64,000 nucleotides of DNA from Kitasatospora sp. DSM 101779 (GTDB lineage: Bacteria > Actinomycetota > Actinomycetes > Streptomycetales > Streptomycetaceae). The position numbers were made by a program, and so were the translations under genes. The notes below the pieces were generated by a model, which saw nothing but the letters and a program-made list of their open reading frames with translations, was not told the origin of the DNA and made no database searches. This document shows, one piece after another, positions 26,954-35,694 of the stretch; positions within the stretch are counted from its first letter, which is position 1, and every line of letters begins with the position of its first letter. Location of the stretch: positions 250,559 through 314,558 of the forward strand of contig NZ_JAHTIK010000001.1 of NCBI RefSeq assembly GCF_025655475.1, in the 5' to 3' direction.

Positions 26954-29669
26954 GCACGCCGCCCCGGTGGCGGCCGATCGGCCCGAGCCGTGGCTCCTCG
27001 ACACGGTCGTCGAAGCGGTCGGCGGCCGGTTGTCCGACTGGCGGATCGTGCCGGCCGACGGCCCGCTGCAGCCATGGATATGCGCTCTCCCGCCTGGGCC
27101 CGACCTCCCCCGCCAGGGATGGAAGCTCCACGTTTCCAGCTACGTCTCGACGGCCTCCGAGACCCTTCGACGGGCCTTGCCCGCCCTGGCCACACACGGA
27201 GTCGCCTTCAAGGTGATGGGATCCCTCCGCTGGCTCGAACGGCTCAACCTCGGGGCGGCGGGAATCGCGCAGGTCGGCAAGTTCATCACCGTCTATCCGC
27301 AGGACGAGGATTCGGCCCTCGAGGTCGCGGCCGCACTGTCGGCCGCCACCGGGGGCCTGCGTGGCCCGCGCATCCCGTCGGACCGCTGCTATGCGGACAG
27401 GAGCGTCGTCTTCTACCGCTACGGAGGGTTCGACGGCACCCGAATGCAGACGCTGCTCGGCGACGTCGTCCTCGCCGTGGTGGATCCCGACGGCCGTCTG
27501 GTCCCGGATCTCCGGGGAGCGACCCCCTCGGTCCCGGACTGGGCCGACGACCCCTTCCGAAGGAACGGCCTGGGCGCCTCGCCCGTGCTGGCGAGAACGG
27601 TGGCGGGCCGGTACCGCCCCGCCATGACGCTGGCCCGCTCACCCGCGGCCGTGGTCCAACTCGCCCTCGATCTGGCCACGCCGCGCGGGTGCATCCTGAA
27701 GCGCGCCGCGAAGCGACCCGTGGGCCAGGGCAGCGAGGCCGGCGACGGCACCACGGCGCTGCGGCGCGAAGCAGCCGTGCTCCTGAGGCTCTCCGGACGG
27801 CAGGTGACCCCGGAGGTCCTCGATGTCGTCGAGGACGATGACGAACTGACCCTCGTCTCGGAAGATCTGGGCGGGGAGACGCTCGACCGGCACGTGCGGG
27901 AACTCGCCGGGTCTGGTCACAGCTGTTCCACCGCCCGCGTGGTGGAGCTCGGAGCCGCCGTCGCGGATGCCCTGTCCGTGCTCCACGAAGCCGGCCACGT
28001 GCACGGGGACCTCAAGTCGGCCAACATCATGCTCCCGGCCGACGGCCCGGTACGACTCATCGATCTCGAGCTGGCCCATCCCGTCGGCGCCAGGGACCGG
28101 CCCGCCGAGGCCGGGACCCGCGGCTACCTTTCGCCGGCGTGCAGGGCGGGAGACGCGGTGTCACCGGCCGACGACATCTACGCCCTGGGGGCGGTGCTCT
28201 ACCTGCTGGTCACCGGCGCCGAGCCCTCACGCGCCCCCGACCCGCACGACCTGCTCGCCAGACGACCCGGACGGCTTCGGCCGGCCGTCGACGGTTCTCT
28301 GGCGAAAGTCGTGTCGCGATGCCTGGACCCGGATCCCGAGCAACGGTTCCGCTCGGCCCGCGAAGTCCGGCGGGCACTGCTGACCATCGGGGAGAACCCG
28401 TCCTCACAGCCACCCGCACCCGCACCCGCACCCGCACCACCGGACGCCGCCGGCCCCGACCGGACGCAGACATCGGACCTGCTCGAACTGGCGCGCCGCT
28501 CGGGCGACTTCCTCTGTGCCCGTGCGGAGTCCTCCGAGCAGGGGGTGACATGGCGCAGCACGTACTACGTGGGCAAGGGACTCGTGGGCCGCGACATCAA
28601 CACCGGGATGGCCGGCACGGTCCTCGCGCTGGCTGAGCTGGCCCAGGAACTCCGCGTTCCGAGGCACGTGGACATCCTGCGCGCCGCGGCACGGACGCTC
28701 GACGCCATGCCGGCCGTCCCCGGGGACCGGCCGCGCGGTCTCTATGTGGGGGACATGGGCGTTGTCGCAGCCCTTCTGCGGGCCGGCCAGGTGCTGTCCG
28801 ACGAGGAACTCGTCGGGTACGCCGTCGCCCTGGCGGAGGCGCAACCTGCGGCCGATCTCGACGACTCCCCCGATCTCTTCCACGGTCTCGCCGGCCGGCT
28901 GCGGGTGCACCTGATGCTCTGGGACGAGACCGGCGACGGGCGGAGCCTCGACCGGGCGGTGCACTGCGGCGACACCCTTCTGCGGCAGCGCGAGGGCGGG
29001 CACGGCACCGCACACTGGCGCATTCCGCCGGGATACGGCGATCTCAGCGGCAAGAGCCTCCTGGGCTATGCCCACGGTGCGGCCGGCGTAGCCGACGCCC
29101 TGCTCGACCTGTACGAAGCGACCGGAACGTCCAGGTACGAGGAGGCCGCGCGCGAGGCCGCCGGATGGATCACGGGCCAGGCGATCCCCTGTCTGGAGGA
29201 CCTCAGCGGGATCGCCTGGCCCATCACGGAGGGTGGCCGGGCGCACCCGCCGTTCTGGTGCCACGGGGCGACGGGCATCGGCCGGCTGCTCCTGCACGTC
29301 CGGCGCCTCGGCCTCGAACCGGACCCGACGGTGACGCTCCGGCGGGTCTGTCGCTCGGCGGCTCTGGGGGCCCGCTGGAGTGGACCCACCCTGTGCCACG
29401 GACTGACGGGGAACGCCGAGTTCCTGTGGGACGCCGGCCTGGCCCTGGACGACGGGGACCTGCTGGCGCAAGCCCGTGAGCTCATCGACATCCTGCCGGC
29501 GTTCGCGGTCGATTCCCCGGACGGCCTGGCGTGGATCTCCGACGCCCCTCGCCAGATCACCCCCGACTACCTCGTCGGGTACGCAGGCATCCCCGTTGTC
29601 CTGCTGAGGATGGCGAGACCGCGCCGCCGCCACCAACTCAGCCGGGAGGGTTTCCGGTATGAGGCTTGA
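26946..29669 (+). CDS. Class IV lanthionine synthetase (LanL)
   Basis: A 907-residue three-domain enzyme that should phosphorylate Ser/Thr, eliminate phosphate and cyclise Cys onto the dehydro residues. Residues ~1-200 are the OspF/SpvC-like lyase (GWKLHVSSYVS with Lys60, NLGAAGIAQVGKFITVYP, YRYGGF). Residues ~220-480 are a Ser/Thr kinase with HVHGDLKSANIM (Asp355) and LIDLELAH. A Pro-Ala linker follows at about 487-500. The rest is a LanC-type cyclase with GYAHG (His710), FWCHG (Cys772) and LCHG (Cys817, His818). These zinc ligands place it in class IV rather than class III, whose cyclases lack them. ATG 26946 overlaps the precursor gene. Confidence 0.93.
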   Translation: MREHAAPVAADRPEPWLLDTVVEAVGGRLSDWRIVPADGPLQPWICALPPGPDLPRQGWKLHVSSYVSTASETLRRALPALATHGVAFKVMGSLRWLERLNLGAAGIAQVGKFITVYPQDEDSALEVAAALSAATGGLRGPRIPSDRCYADRSVVFYRYGGFDGTRMQTLLGDVVLAVVDPDGRLVPDLRGATPSVPDWADDPFRRNGLGASPVLARTVAGRYRPAMTLARSPAAVVQLALDLATPRGCILKRAAKRPVGQGSEAGDGTTALRREAAVLLRLSGRQVTPEVLDVVEDDDELTLVSEDLGGETLDRHVRELAGSGHSCSTARVVELGAAVADALSVLHEAGHVHGDLKSANIMLPADGPVRLIDLELAHPVGARDRPAEAGTRGYLSPACRAGDAVSPADDIYALGAVLYLLVTGAEPSRAPDPHDLLARRPGRLRPAVDGSLAKVVSRCLDPDPEQRFRSAREVRRALLTIGENPSSQPPAPAPAPAPPDAAGPDRTQTSDLLELARRSGDFLCARAESSEQGVTWRSTYYVGKGLVGRDINTGMAGTVLALAELAQELRVPRHVDILRAAARTLDAMPAVPGDRPRGLYVGDMGVVAALLRAGQVLSDEELVGYAVALAEAQPAADLDDSPDLFHGLAGRLRVHLMLWDETGDGRSLDRAVHCGDTLLRQREGGHGTAHWRIPPGYGDLSGKSLLGYAHGAAGVADALLDLYEATGTSRYEEAAREAAGWITGQAIPCLEDLSGIAWPITEGGRAHPPFWCHGATGIGRLLLHVRRLGLEPDPTVTLRRVCRSAALGARWSGPTLCHGLTGNAEFLWDAGLALDDGDLLAQARELIDILPAFAVDSPDGLAWISDAPRQITPDYLVGYAGIPVVLLRMARPRRRHQLSREGFRYEA

Positions 29670-29841
29670 GAGAACCTGCTGTGGCCTTGCGGAAGGCCGA
29701 GTCCCGCCCTCAGCGGTGTCACCCTTGGCGTGGCATGGGGGCAGGGTGTTCCGGGCGCGTCGGCCGAAGACAGCGGTGATCACCATTCGGTCGCACCCGA
29801 CCTTGGACGTTCTTCTGAAAACCCTCAGTGATGGGCGGTGA
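29659..29841 (+). CDS. Possible 60-residue ORF overlapping the end of LanL (doubtful)
   Basis: ATG 29659 overlaps the LanL stop and has GGGAGGG 8 bases upstream, so initiation is plausible. The 60 residues (MRLERTCCGLAEGRVPPSAV, then a basic ARRPKTAVITIRSHP and DVLLKTLSDGR) match nothing I recognise. Third-position GC is clearly lower than in the adjoining genes, which argues against a selected coding region. It may simply keep ribosomes moving to the next gene. Confidence 0.25.
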   Translation: MRLERTCCGLAEGRVPPSAVSPLAWHGGRVFRARRPKTAVITIRSHPTLDVLLKTLSDGR

Positions 29842-29847
29842 GTTGTG

Positions 29848-30432
29848 ATGGCGGCCCCGGCCCCGGTGGAGGCACCCAGTCACGTCTACTACTTCCAGGT
29901 CGGTACGGGAGTGTGGCACGGACACTTCACCTTCCGGGTGACGTCCTGGAACCGACTCAGGCACAGCGGGATCGGGCCGCGGAACCGGCTGCTCGTCGTG
30001 GCGATGCAGCTGAGCCAGTGGATCACCGGCAGGTCCCGGCTGGAATCGACGCTCCGTGCGAAACCCTCCCGGGGTGCGTTCGGCGAGGCCGACAACACCG
30101 TCAGGCTCTCCCGGTTCGGCCTCACCCAGTACCTGTTGCGCGAGCGCTACGTGCTCGACCCGGACGGCACCCGCGTCACCGTGCACGCCGAGGAACGGTT
30201 CGGACCGCTGGCCGGCTTCTTGACACGATCATTCACCTACCCGGCCGAGATTCACGAGGGCGGCCTCTCCTCGACCTACCACATGCCCCTGCTGGGCGAC
30301 CGGTGGACGGCGACCTACCACGTCGCACCTGAACGCGACCGCCTGTCCGGGCAGCTTCGCTGCCCGTGGGCAGCCGCCACCGAGGAGGTCCGACGCACGG
30401 TCGCCGGCCCGGACCGGAGGGCCGACCGATGA
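29848..30432 (+). CDS. Unknown protein in the lanthipeptide operon
   Basis: A 194-residue protein that I do not recognise. ATG 29848 is used; GTG 29845 is adjacent. It has no signal peptide or membrane helix. The sequence alternates short beta-like strands: VYYFQVGTGVWHGHFTFRVT, RLSRFGLTQYLLRERYVLD and YPAEIHEGGLSSTYHMPLLG, and could be a beta-barrel (lipocalin-like) fold, a guess from pattern only. Its stop overlaps the DUF5995 start (ATGA), so the two are translated together. Position after LanL suggests tailoring, immunity or product binding. Confidence 0.7.
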   Translation: MAAPAPVEAPSHVYYFQVGTGVWHGHFTFRVTSWNRLRHSGIGPRNRLLVVAMQLSQWITGRSRLESTLRAKPSRGAFGEADNTVRLSRFGLTQYLLRERYVLDPDGTRVTVHAEERFGPLAGFLTRSFTYPAEIHEGGLSSTYHMPLLGDRWTATYHVAPERDRLSGQLRCPWAAATEEVRRTVAGPDRRADR

Positions 30433-31268
30433 CGATCGACACCCGGCCGGCGGCGGACCAGGTCGCCCGGGTCGCCGATCTCCTGGAACAGCGCGTCAAC
30501 CGGTACGACGCCGTTCGGGACCACCGTGCCGTCTTCGCCTATCTCTACCTCCGTCTGACCCGGGCGCTGGAGCAGGGCCTGCGCGACGGGCGGCCGGCCT
30601 TCGTGGACCCGGAGTGGATCGCCGAGCTCTCCCGACGGTTGGCCATGACCTACCTGACAACCATGGATGCCATCGACGCCTGGCAGGCCCGTCCCCGAGC
30701 CAGCCACCGCAGGACGGCCGTCGGGCCCGATGACCTCCCGGACACCATCGCGAGGCCTTGGCGGGAGGTCTTCGCGGCCGCGAGCATCCGGCGCTCCTAC
30801 GTCCTGGAGGAAATCGTCTTCTCCATGGTGGCGCACATGTCCTACGACCTGCCGTTGGCCCTGCGGGACCTGGCCGCCGCCGGCTCGGGTGACGCCCACG
30901 ACCACATCGGCGACTTCCAGCGGATGAACACCCTGCTCGGCACGAACATCAGGGAGGTCCAGACCGACGTCGCCAAAAGGTACTGCCGCCAGTTGCTCTT
31001 CCTGGAGCACCTGTTCATCCGCGACGAACTGCTGCTCACGGACGGCGGGATCCGGATGCTGCGCGCCGACGCCTGGTTCAACTTCGACCGGCTCATTCAG
31101 AGTTCGGCTGCCGCGGATGCACAGCGGACGATCGGCCGGATCACGGAGGACGTGATCCGCGAATTCCGCCACCCCGGGGACCCGAAGCTGCGCATCCTCT
31201 ACGGCCTGCTCCGCCGGCTCGTTCCTGCCCGCCGGGAGTGGCCGCCCGCGACCCCAGACACCGGTTGA
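30429..31268 (+). CDS. DUF5995 family protein, coupled in the lanthipeptide operon
   Basis: A 279-residue, mostly helical protein resembling DUF5995: VNRYDAVRDHRAVFAYLYLR, AMTYLTTMDAIDAW, FSMVAHMSYDLPLAL and HDHIGDFQRMNTLLG with conserved His/Asp. His and Asp in HMSYDLP and HDHIGDF could bind a metal, but no activity is established for the family. ATG 30429 overlaps the preceding stop. It ends the operon; the next gene is on the other strand. No link between this family and lanthipeptides is known to me. Confidence 0.75.
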   Translation: MTIDTRPAADQVARVADLLEQRVNRYDAVRDHRAVFAYLYLRLTRALEQGLRDGRPAFVDPEWIAELSRRLAMTYLTTMDAIDAWQARPRASHRRTAVGPDDLPDTIARPWREVFAAASIRRSYVLEEIVFSMVAHMSYDLPLALRDLAAAGSGDAHDHIGDFQRMNTLLGTNIREVQTDVAKRYCRQLLFLEHLFIRDELLLTDGGIRMLRADAWFNFDRLIQSSAAADAQRTIGRITEDVIREFRHPGDPKLRILYGLLRRLVPARREWPPATPDTG

Positions 31269-31412
31269 TGCCGCGCCCGAGCCCGGCGGCCTCATCGCAC
31301 AGCAACGTGCTGCGGCGCGTCGGCTGACGCGACGACACAGAGGCGCCGCTCGGCTCGTCGGTGCGGTCCAGCGGACCGTCCCGGGTGCTCGCAGGCCGGC
31401 CACGACGGCCCG

Positions 31413-31853
31413 CTAGCCGATCCGTTCGGCGAGGGCGAGGATGATGCCCGAGGGGCCGCGGAGGTAGCAGAGGCGGTAGATGTCCTTGTACTGCGCTACC
31501 TCGCCGATGAGTTCGGCGCCATGGGTGCGCAGGCGGGCGATGGTGTCGTCGATGTCGTCGACGGCGAACATGACCCGGTGCAGGCCCAGAGTGTTCGGTG
31601 GCGGGTTGTGCGATCCGTCGTCGATCGCCGCGGGGTTGTGGTACTGCGCGAGCTCCAGCTTGCCGTGGCCGTCCGGGGTCCGCATCATCGCCATGTCGCT
31701 GCGGACGCCGTCGAGTCCGACGGCCTGATCCGCGAAGAGGCCCTCGATCTGCGCCCTGCCTTCGACCTCCAGGCCCAGTTCGGTGAAGAAGGCGACCGCC
31801 GCGTCCAGATCTTCGACGACGATGCCGACATTGTCCATCCGCTGAAGCGTCAT
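31413..31853 (-). CDS. VOC (glyoxalase/bleomycin-resistance) family protein
   Basis: A 146-residue vicinal-oxygen-chelate protein. ATG 31853 has GAGGGAGAA 7 bases upstream. The first half-domain begins RMDNVGIVVEDLDAAVAFFT and the second TLGLHRVMFAVDDIDDTIAR, ending IYRLCYLRGPSGIILALAER. Possible metal ligands are His and Glu in KLELAQYHN, HRVMF and GPSGI(I)LALAE. Proteins of this type are isomerases, dioxygenases or resistance proteins; which one cannot be told. It stands alone. Confidence 0.88.
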   Translation of the reverse strand: MTLQRMDNVGIVVEDLDAAVAFFTELGLEVEGRAQIEGLFADQAVGLDGVRSDMAMMRTPDGHGKLELAQYHNPAAIDDGSHNPPPNTLGLHRVMFAVDDIDDTIARLRTHGAELIGEVAQYKDIYRLCYLRGPSGIILALAERIG

Positions 31854-32181
31854 GACGGTTCTCCCTCTGCGTTGCGCGGACCTTTGATGCCACCGGTATA
31901 CCGAGGACGGAGCCGGCGCCCCCTTCTCGACACCCCCGACGGGCCGAGTTCCGGCGGACCGCTGCTGGCCCCGTCCTCCTGGGGTGCCCCGATCGCCGAA
32001 CGAGATCGGCCACGACGCGGGGCGCACCGTCGTCACCGGCGGCCGTACCGTCGCCGGGGCGGAGGTGACGGGCTCTTCGACGTCGCCGTGTGCCCGGGGC
32101 CGGCGGCCAGGAGGCGCTGCGTGGCGGGCCGCGGCCGCCGGCTGCCGCGCTGCGGTCATCGCGAGCGGCCGGGCGACTGGA

Positions 32182-32203
32182 CAGGAATATGATGACCGGT
32201 CTA
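32182..32203. promoter_or_regulatory. Operator upstream of TetR gene
   Basis: A 22-bp element (CAGGAATATG, then GACCGGTC within) lies 12 bp before the TetR start. The same element, identical at 19 of 22 positions, stands upstream of the epimerase gene at 32843-32864. The core GACCGGTC is palindromic, and TATGAT overlapping it could be the -10. Confidence 0.65.
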
Positions 32204-32214
32204 CTTTTGGCGGT

Positions 32215-32796
32215 ATGGGAGCCAAGGGCGAGGAGACGCGGGCGCGACTGGTGCAGGCGACCCGGGAGCTCGTCGAGGAGCGGGGCTACTACGGCACCGG
32301 ACTCAACGACGTCCTGGCCGCCAGCGGCGCCCCTCGCGGGTCGATGTACTTCCACTTCCCCGCGGGGAAGGACGAGATGGTCGCGCTCGCGCTCACCGAG
32401 GCCGGCCAGGACATCGGAGCGCTCATCGCGGGTGCCGCCGAATCCGGCGAGCCCCCCGCCGATGTGGTCCGCCGGCTGCTGGAGGCCCTCGGCGACCGGA
32501 TGGAGGAGTCCGGCTATGCCAAGGGGTGCCCAGTGGCGACCGTCGCCCTCGAAACCGCGGCAGGCCACGAGCAACTGCGCCGGGTGTGCGCCGACACCTA
32601 CCAGTCGTGGCAGGACGCGCTCGCCGGCATGCTGGTCCGCCACGGCCGCGACAGCGCCGGGGCCGAGGCCACGGCGTCCGCCGTCCTCGCCCTGGCGGAG
32701 GGGGCGCTGCTGCTGTCCCGCGTCGCGCACAGCCGCACCCCGCTCGACCGGGCCGCCCACGCCGCCGAACTGCTGCTCCGCCCCGACTCCGCCTGA
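32215..32796 (+). CDS. TetR-family repressor (AcrR/YxaF-like)
   Basis: A 193-residue TetR regulator. The HTH is ETRARLVQATRELVEERGYY, LNDVLAASGAPRGSMYFHFP at residues ~6-50. The ligand domain contains YAKGCPVATVALE, a segment shared with the TetR_C LmrA/YxaF subgroup. ATG 32215 is close to its operator. The shared operator upstream of the next gene means it very likely controls both itself and the epimerase-like enzyme. Confidence 0.92.
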   Translation: MGAKGEETRARLVQATRELVEERGYYGTGLNDVLAASGAPRGSMYFHFPAGKDEMVALALTEAGQDIGALIAGAAESGEPPADVVRRLLEALGDRMEESGYAKGCPVATVALETAAGHEQLRRVCADTYQSWQDALAGMLVRHGRDSAGAEATASAVLALAEGALLLSRVAHSRTPLDRAAHAAELLLRPDSA

Positions 32797-32842
32797 TCCC
32801 GCCCCGCGCGGGTCGGCCCCGCCCGACAGCCGTGGCATGACC

Positions 32843-32864
32843 CAGGAATATGTAGACCGGTCCA
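32843..32864. promoter_or_regulatory. Operator upstream of the epimerase-like gene
   Basis: This is the second copy of the 22-bp element (CAGGAATATG, then TAGACCGGTCCA), 14 bp before the ATG at 32879. TATGTA within it may be the -10. A TetR dimer bound here would block transcription start. Confidence 0.65.
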
Positions 32865-32878
32865 GTGAAAGGATCTCC

Positions 32879-33970
32879 ATGTCCAGTCCCCGCACCCTCG
32901 TCCTCGGCGCCACCGGCTTCATCGGCCGCTGGTACGTCCTCGACCTGCTCGGCCGCGGCGAGCACGTCGCCGTCGGCCTGCGCGGCGGCGCCGCCCGCGA
33001 CGGCGAGCTGCGCGCCTGGATGGCCGCCCACGGCGCCGCACCGGACGCGGTCGCCGAGCGGCTCACCACGGTCGCCGCCGACATCACCCGACCCGGCCTC
33101 GCCCTCCCCCCAGCCGACGAACACCGACTGGAGGGCGTCCGCGACGTCGTCAACCTGGCGGCCCGCTACGCCTTCGGCCTCACGCGCGACGAAGCCCGCA
33201 CGGCCAACGTGAACGGCGCGATCCACCCGCTGCACTGGGCCGCCGGCCGCCCGGAGCTGCGGCGACTGGTCCACCTCTCCGGCTACCGGGTCGGCCGCAG
33301 CACCGGACAGTGCCATCCTTTGCCCGCCACCGACGCCGACCGCCTCTACCGCGCGCTGGGCGCTTACGAGGCGTCGAAGACGGAGGGCGACATCGCCGTA
33401 CGCACCCTCGCACCACGGCTGGGCGTACCGCTGACGGTGGTCAACCCCGGCGCCGTGATCGGGCACTCCCGCACCGGCGAGGCCGGCCAGTACCTCGGCC
33501 TCGCCACCCTCGTCGAACAACTCTGGGAGCGACGCCTGCCCGCCCTCGCGGGCACCCGGCGCACCGTCGTGCCGGTGGTCGCCGTGGACCACCTGGCCGC
33601 CTTCCTCGCCGAAGTCCCCCACCACGACCGGCAGTCGCTGCACCTGCACACCGTGCTCGATCCCGCCACACCGCCCCTGCCCGAACTCGTCGCCCTGGCC
33701 GCCGAACGCCTCGGCCTGCGCCCGCCCCGGGTGGTGCTGCCCGTCGGCCTGGTCCGCAGGCTGCCGCGCGCGCTGACCGGCGTGGACCCGGAGACGCTGT
33801 CGTTCCTCACGGAGGAGACCTACGACACCGCCTCGGCGGACGCCCTGGCGCGCGCCGCCGGGCTGACCCACCCGCCGGTACGAAGGCTCATCCAGGACTG
33901 GGCCGCCCGCCTGGTCGCCGACCGGTTCCCCGACGCCGCCGTGCCGCCCGCACCCGCCGCGCGGCCGTGA
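32879..33970 (+). CDS. NAD(P)-dependent epimerase/dehydratase-like extended SDR
   Basis: A 363-residue Rossmann protein of the extended SDR type. RTLVLGATGFIGRWYVLDLL is the nucleotide motif, VVNLAARYAFG and LSGYRVGRST follow, and YEASKTEGD carries the Tyr-Lys catalytic pair. LTVVNPGAVIGHSRTGE and VVAVDHLAAFLAE are later landmarks. ATG 32879 has AAAGGA upstream. The gene sits directly downstream of the TetR gene, with a shared operator between, so it is likely induced by a ligand of that repressor, possibly its own substrate. Confidence 0.9.
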   Translation: MSSPRTLVLGATGFIGRWYVLDLLGRGEHVAVGLRGGAARDGELRAWMAAHGAAPDAVAERLTTVAADITRPGLALPPADEHRLEGVRDVVNLAARYAFGLTRDEARTANVNGAIHPLHWAAGRPELRRLVHLSGYRVGRSTGQCHPLPATDADRLYRALGAYEASKTEGDIAVRTLAPRLGVPLTVVNPGAVIGHSRTGEAGQYLGLATLVEQLWERRLPALAGTRRTVVPVVAVDHLAAFLAEVPHHDRQSLHLHTVLDPATPPLPELVALAAERLGLRPPRVVLPVGLVRRLPRALTGVDPETLSFLTEETYDTASADALARAAGLTHPPVRRLIQDWAARLVADRFPDAAVPPAPAARP

Positions 33971-34118
33971 GCAGCGGCGAACCCCCGGGCTGCCGCGCCA
34001 GCCGACGGGCTCTACCGGCTGCAGGACAGGCAGCCCCCGGCATGACGGCCCCTAACCGGCACCTGCGGGTCGGCGCGGTCGGCGACACCCGTGCCGGCCT
34101 CGTCGCCGGGCCGACGGT

Positions 34119-34454
34119 TCAGAGCCGGTACCGGGCCTCGCAGTGACGGCAGTGGAGGACGGCCACCGGCCCACCGGCCCTGGACTGCAACACGGCCCGT
34201 CCGAACGAGACCGCAGACAGCGAGCCGAGGACGAACGCGACTGCCGCACCCGTCGTGCGGCCCGTCAGCAGCAGTTCGCCGGCCAGGACGACGAGCACCC
34301 CGGCCGCCAGAAACCGCACGAGGCCACGGCCGCGGGCAACGGTTCGGTACTGCTCGCGGAAGACCGTGAAGTCGGCCGCCTCCTCGCACCGCGGGCACCC
34401 CCACCCGGGAGCCCCGCAAGCCTGCGCCGCCTCTGCCCGCAGTTCATCCGCCAC
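34119..34454 (-). CDS. Small membrane protein with split zinc-ribbon Cys pairs
   Basis: A 111-residue protein. An N-terminal Cys pair (GCPRC, residues ~18-22) and a C-terminal pair (HCRHC, near residue 102) flank two hydrophobic helices (FLAAGVLVVLAGELLLTG, AAVAFVLGSLSAVSF). With both ends on the same side of the membrane, the two pairs could bind one zinc. Function unknown. It overlaps nothing and has its own ATG at 34454. Confidence 0.7.
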   Translation of the reverse strand: MADELRAEAAQACGAPGWGCPRCEEAADFTVFREQYRTVARGRGLVRFLAAGVLVVLAGELLLTGRTTGAAVAFVLGSLSAVSFGRAVLQSRAGGPVAVLHCRHCEARYRL

Positions 34455-34706
34455 CTGGCCAGCCTATGGTTGCGTCCGGCCCGTGGGAACGGCGAGTGGG
34501 TGACCCGTTCGAGAACCGGCGATGCCCGACACATCGCGAGCGGCCATCAATTGACCGGACGCCGGCCGCCCGCCGCACCCGACCCGGCCGCCGCGGTGTC
34601 GGACGCAAGTCGTGGCCGGGACGGTGAGCAGCAGGGGGACCGTGGGTGCAGCGGCGAGGGCGGACCGTGGCCCTTGGGTGTGGTGGGCGGGCGCCCTGCC
34701 GACGAC

Positions 34707-35252
34707 CTACCTGTGGATTTCCCAGGTGTCCTCGGGGAGGAAGTAGGAGCCGCCGTCGAGCGCTTCGGCGCTGAGGAGCATCGGCCGGGTGAGCAGGCGG
34801 TCGCCGGCGCGCTGCACGTTGATCACCACGCCGAGGGACTCCGAGCAGACCAGGCCCCCGCCCATGTAGATGACCTCGCCGTCCGGCTCGTGGGCCGGTG
34901 CCCGGTCGAGCATCCACCGCTCCACCGCCGAGGGCACCCGGGCCACCAGGGCCGCGCCGTCCGCGTGGACCTGGGGCCCGCACAGGGCGTCGACGATGAC
35001 TGCGGCGAGCTGCTCCTGCCAGTAGTACAGGCGCAGGCCGAAGTCGAGGTACCGGCCGTCCTCGCTCCCGCGAACGCTGCACGGGGCCGGGTGGTAGTGC
35101 GAGTGCGGCTGGACATCGGCGGTGACGTTCTCCATCGCCTCCACCGTCTCGCCGGGGCTCATGCCGAAGCGCAGCGGCCCCACCCCCACGAACGGCTCCA
35201 GCGTCCACTGCCAGCGCTCGCCGTCCGGCACCACAGGCCACAGTTCGATCAC
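34707..35252 (-). CDS. Hypothetical protein
   Basis: A 181-residue protein starting MIELWPVVPDGERWQWTLEP. A motif GPLRFGMSPGETVEAM near residue 25 recurs in actinomycete proteins of the immunity/SMI1-like neighbourhood, but I cannot assign a family. No signal peptide or membrane segment. The reading frame has high third-position GC and looks genuine. No toxin gene is adjacent. Confidence 0.6.
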   Translation of the reverse strand: MIELWPVVPDGERWQWTLEPFVGVGPLRFGMSPGETVEAMENVTADVQPHSHYHPAPCSVRGSEDGRYLDFGLRLYYWQEQLAAVIVDALCGPQVHADGAALVARVPSAVERWMLDRAPAHEPDGEVIYMGGGLVCSESLGVVINVQRAGDRLLTRPMLLSAEALDGGSYFLPEDTWEIHR

Positions 35253-35295
35253 GGCATGGAGTGTACGGCGGCCGCCGACAACGCCGGGTCGGTGG

Positions 35296-35388
35296 TCAGC
35301 CGCTGCTGGAGAACCTCGGTCCGCCGTCGTTATGGGCGTCGACGAAGGCGTTGATGGCGGCCAGAAACTTCTCGGCCTCGGTCTTGAG
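35296..35388 (-). pseudogene. Possible IS630-type transposase C-terminal scrap
   Basis: About 30 residues, LKTEAEKFLAAINAFVDAHN DGGPRF, resemble the C-terminal helix of IS630-family transposases (usually ending ...AIxxFIxxHNxxPxPFxW). Nothing upstream or inverted repeats support a full element. Low confidence. Confidence 0.25.
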
Positions 35389-35511
35389 CGCAGTGCGCCG
35401 TGCGCCGGATGCCATGGGCGCTCGACCGACGCCGGTCGCCGATGCCGACGTCGGCGGCGACCGGCCGGGTGTACCGCTGCTGGAGGGTATGGGCGATTCC
35501 CCCACCGCCCG

Positions 35512-35694
35512 TCAGAACTGCACGAGCGGCACGTCCGAGCTCGCGACCAGCGCGTACAGCGCGACGAAGGCGGCCCCGACCAGCCCGAGGACGGTCAGTG
35601 CGAGCAGGCGCAGGACGTCGGGCAAGGCCCTTGCCGGTCGGGCGGGCCCGGAATGGCGGTGCGGTGCTCCAGGTGGTGACCACAGTGCGCCCAT
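35512..35694 (-). CDS. Small single-pass membrane protein
   Basis: A 60-residue protein from ATG 35694, with GAGGGAGAA 7 bases upstream. It has a hydrophilic N-terminus and one transmembrane helix (VLRLLALTVLGLVGAAFVAL YALV) near the C-terminus. No family is recognised. Confidence 0.55.
   Translation of the reverse strand: MGALWSPPGAPHRHSGPARPARALPDVLRLLALTVLGLVGAAFVALYALVASSDVPLVQF

Noticed and set aside
28400..28440. Tandem CACCCG-like repeats
   Set aside because: These are codons of the Pro-Ala linker between kinase and cyclase in LanL, not an independent repeat element.
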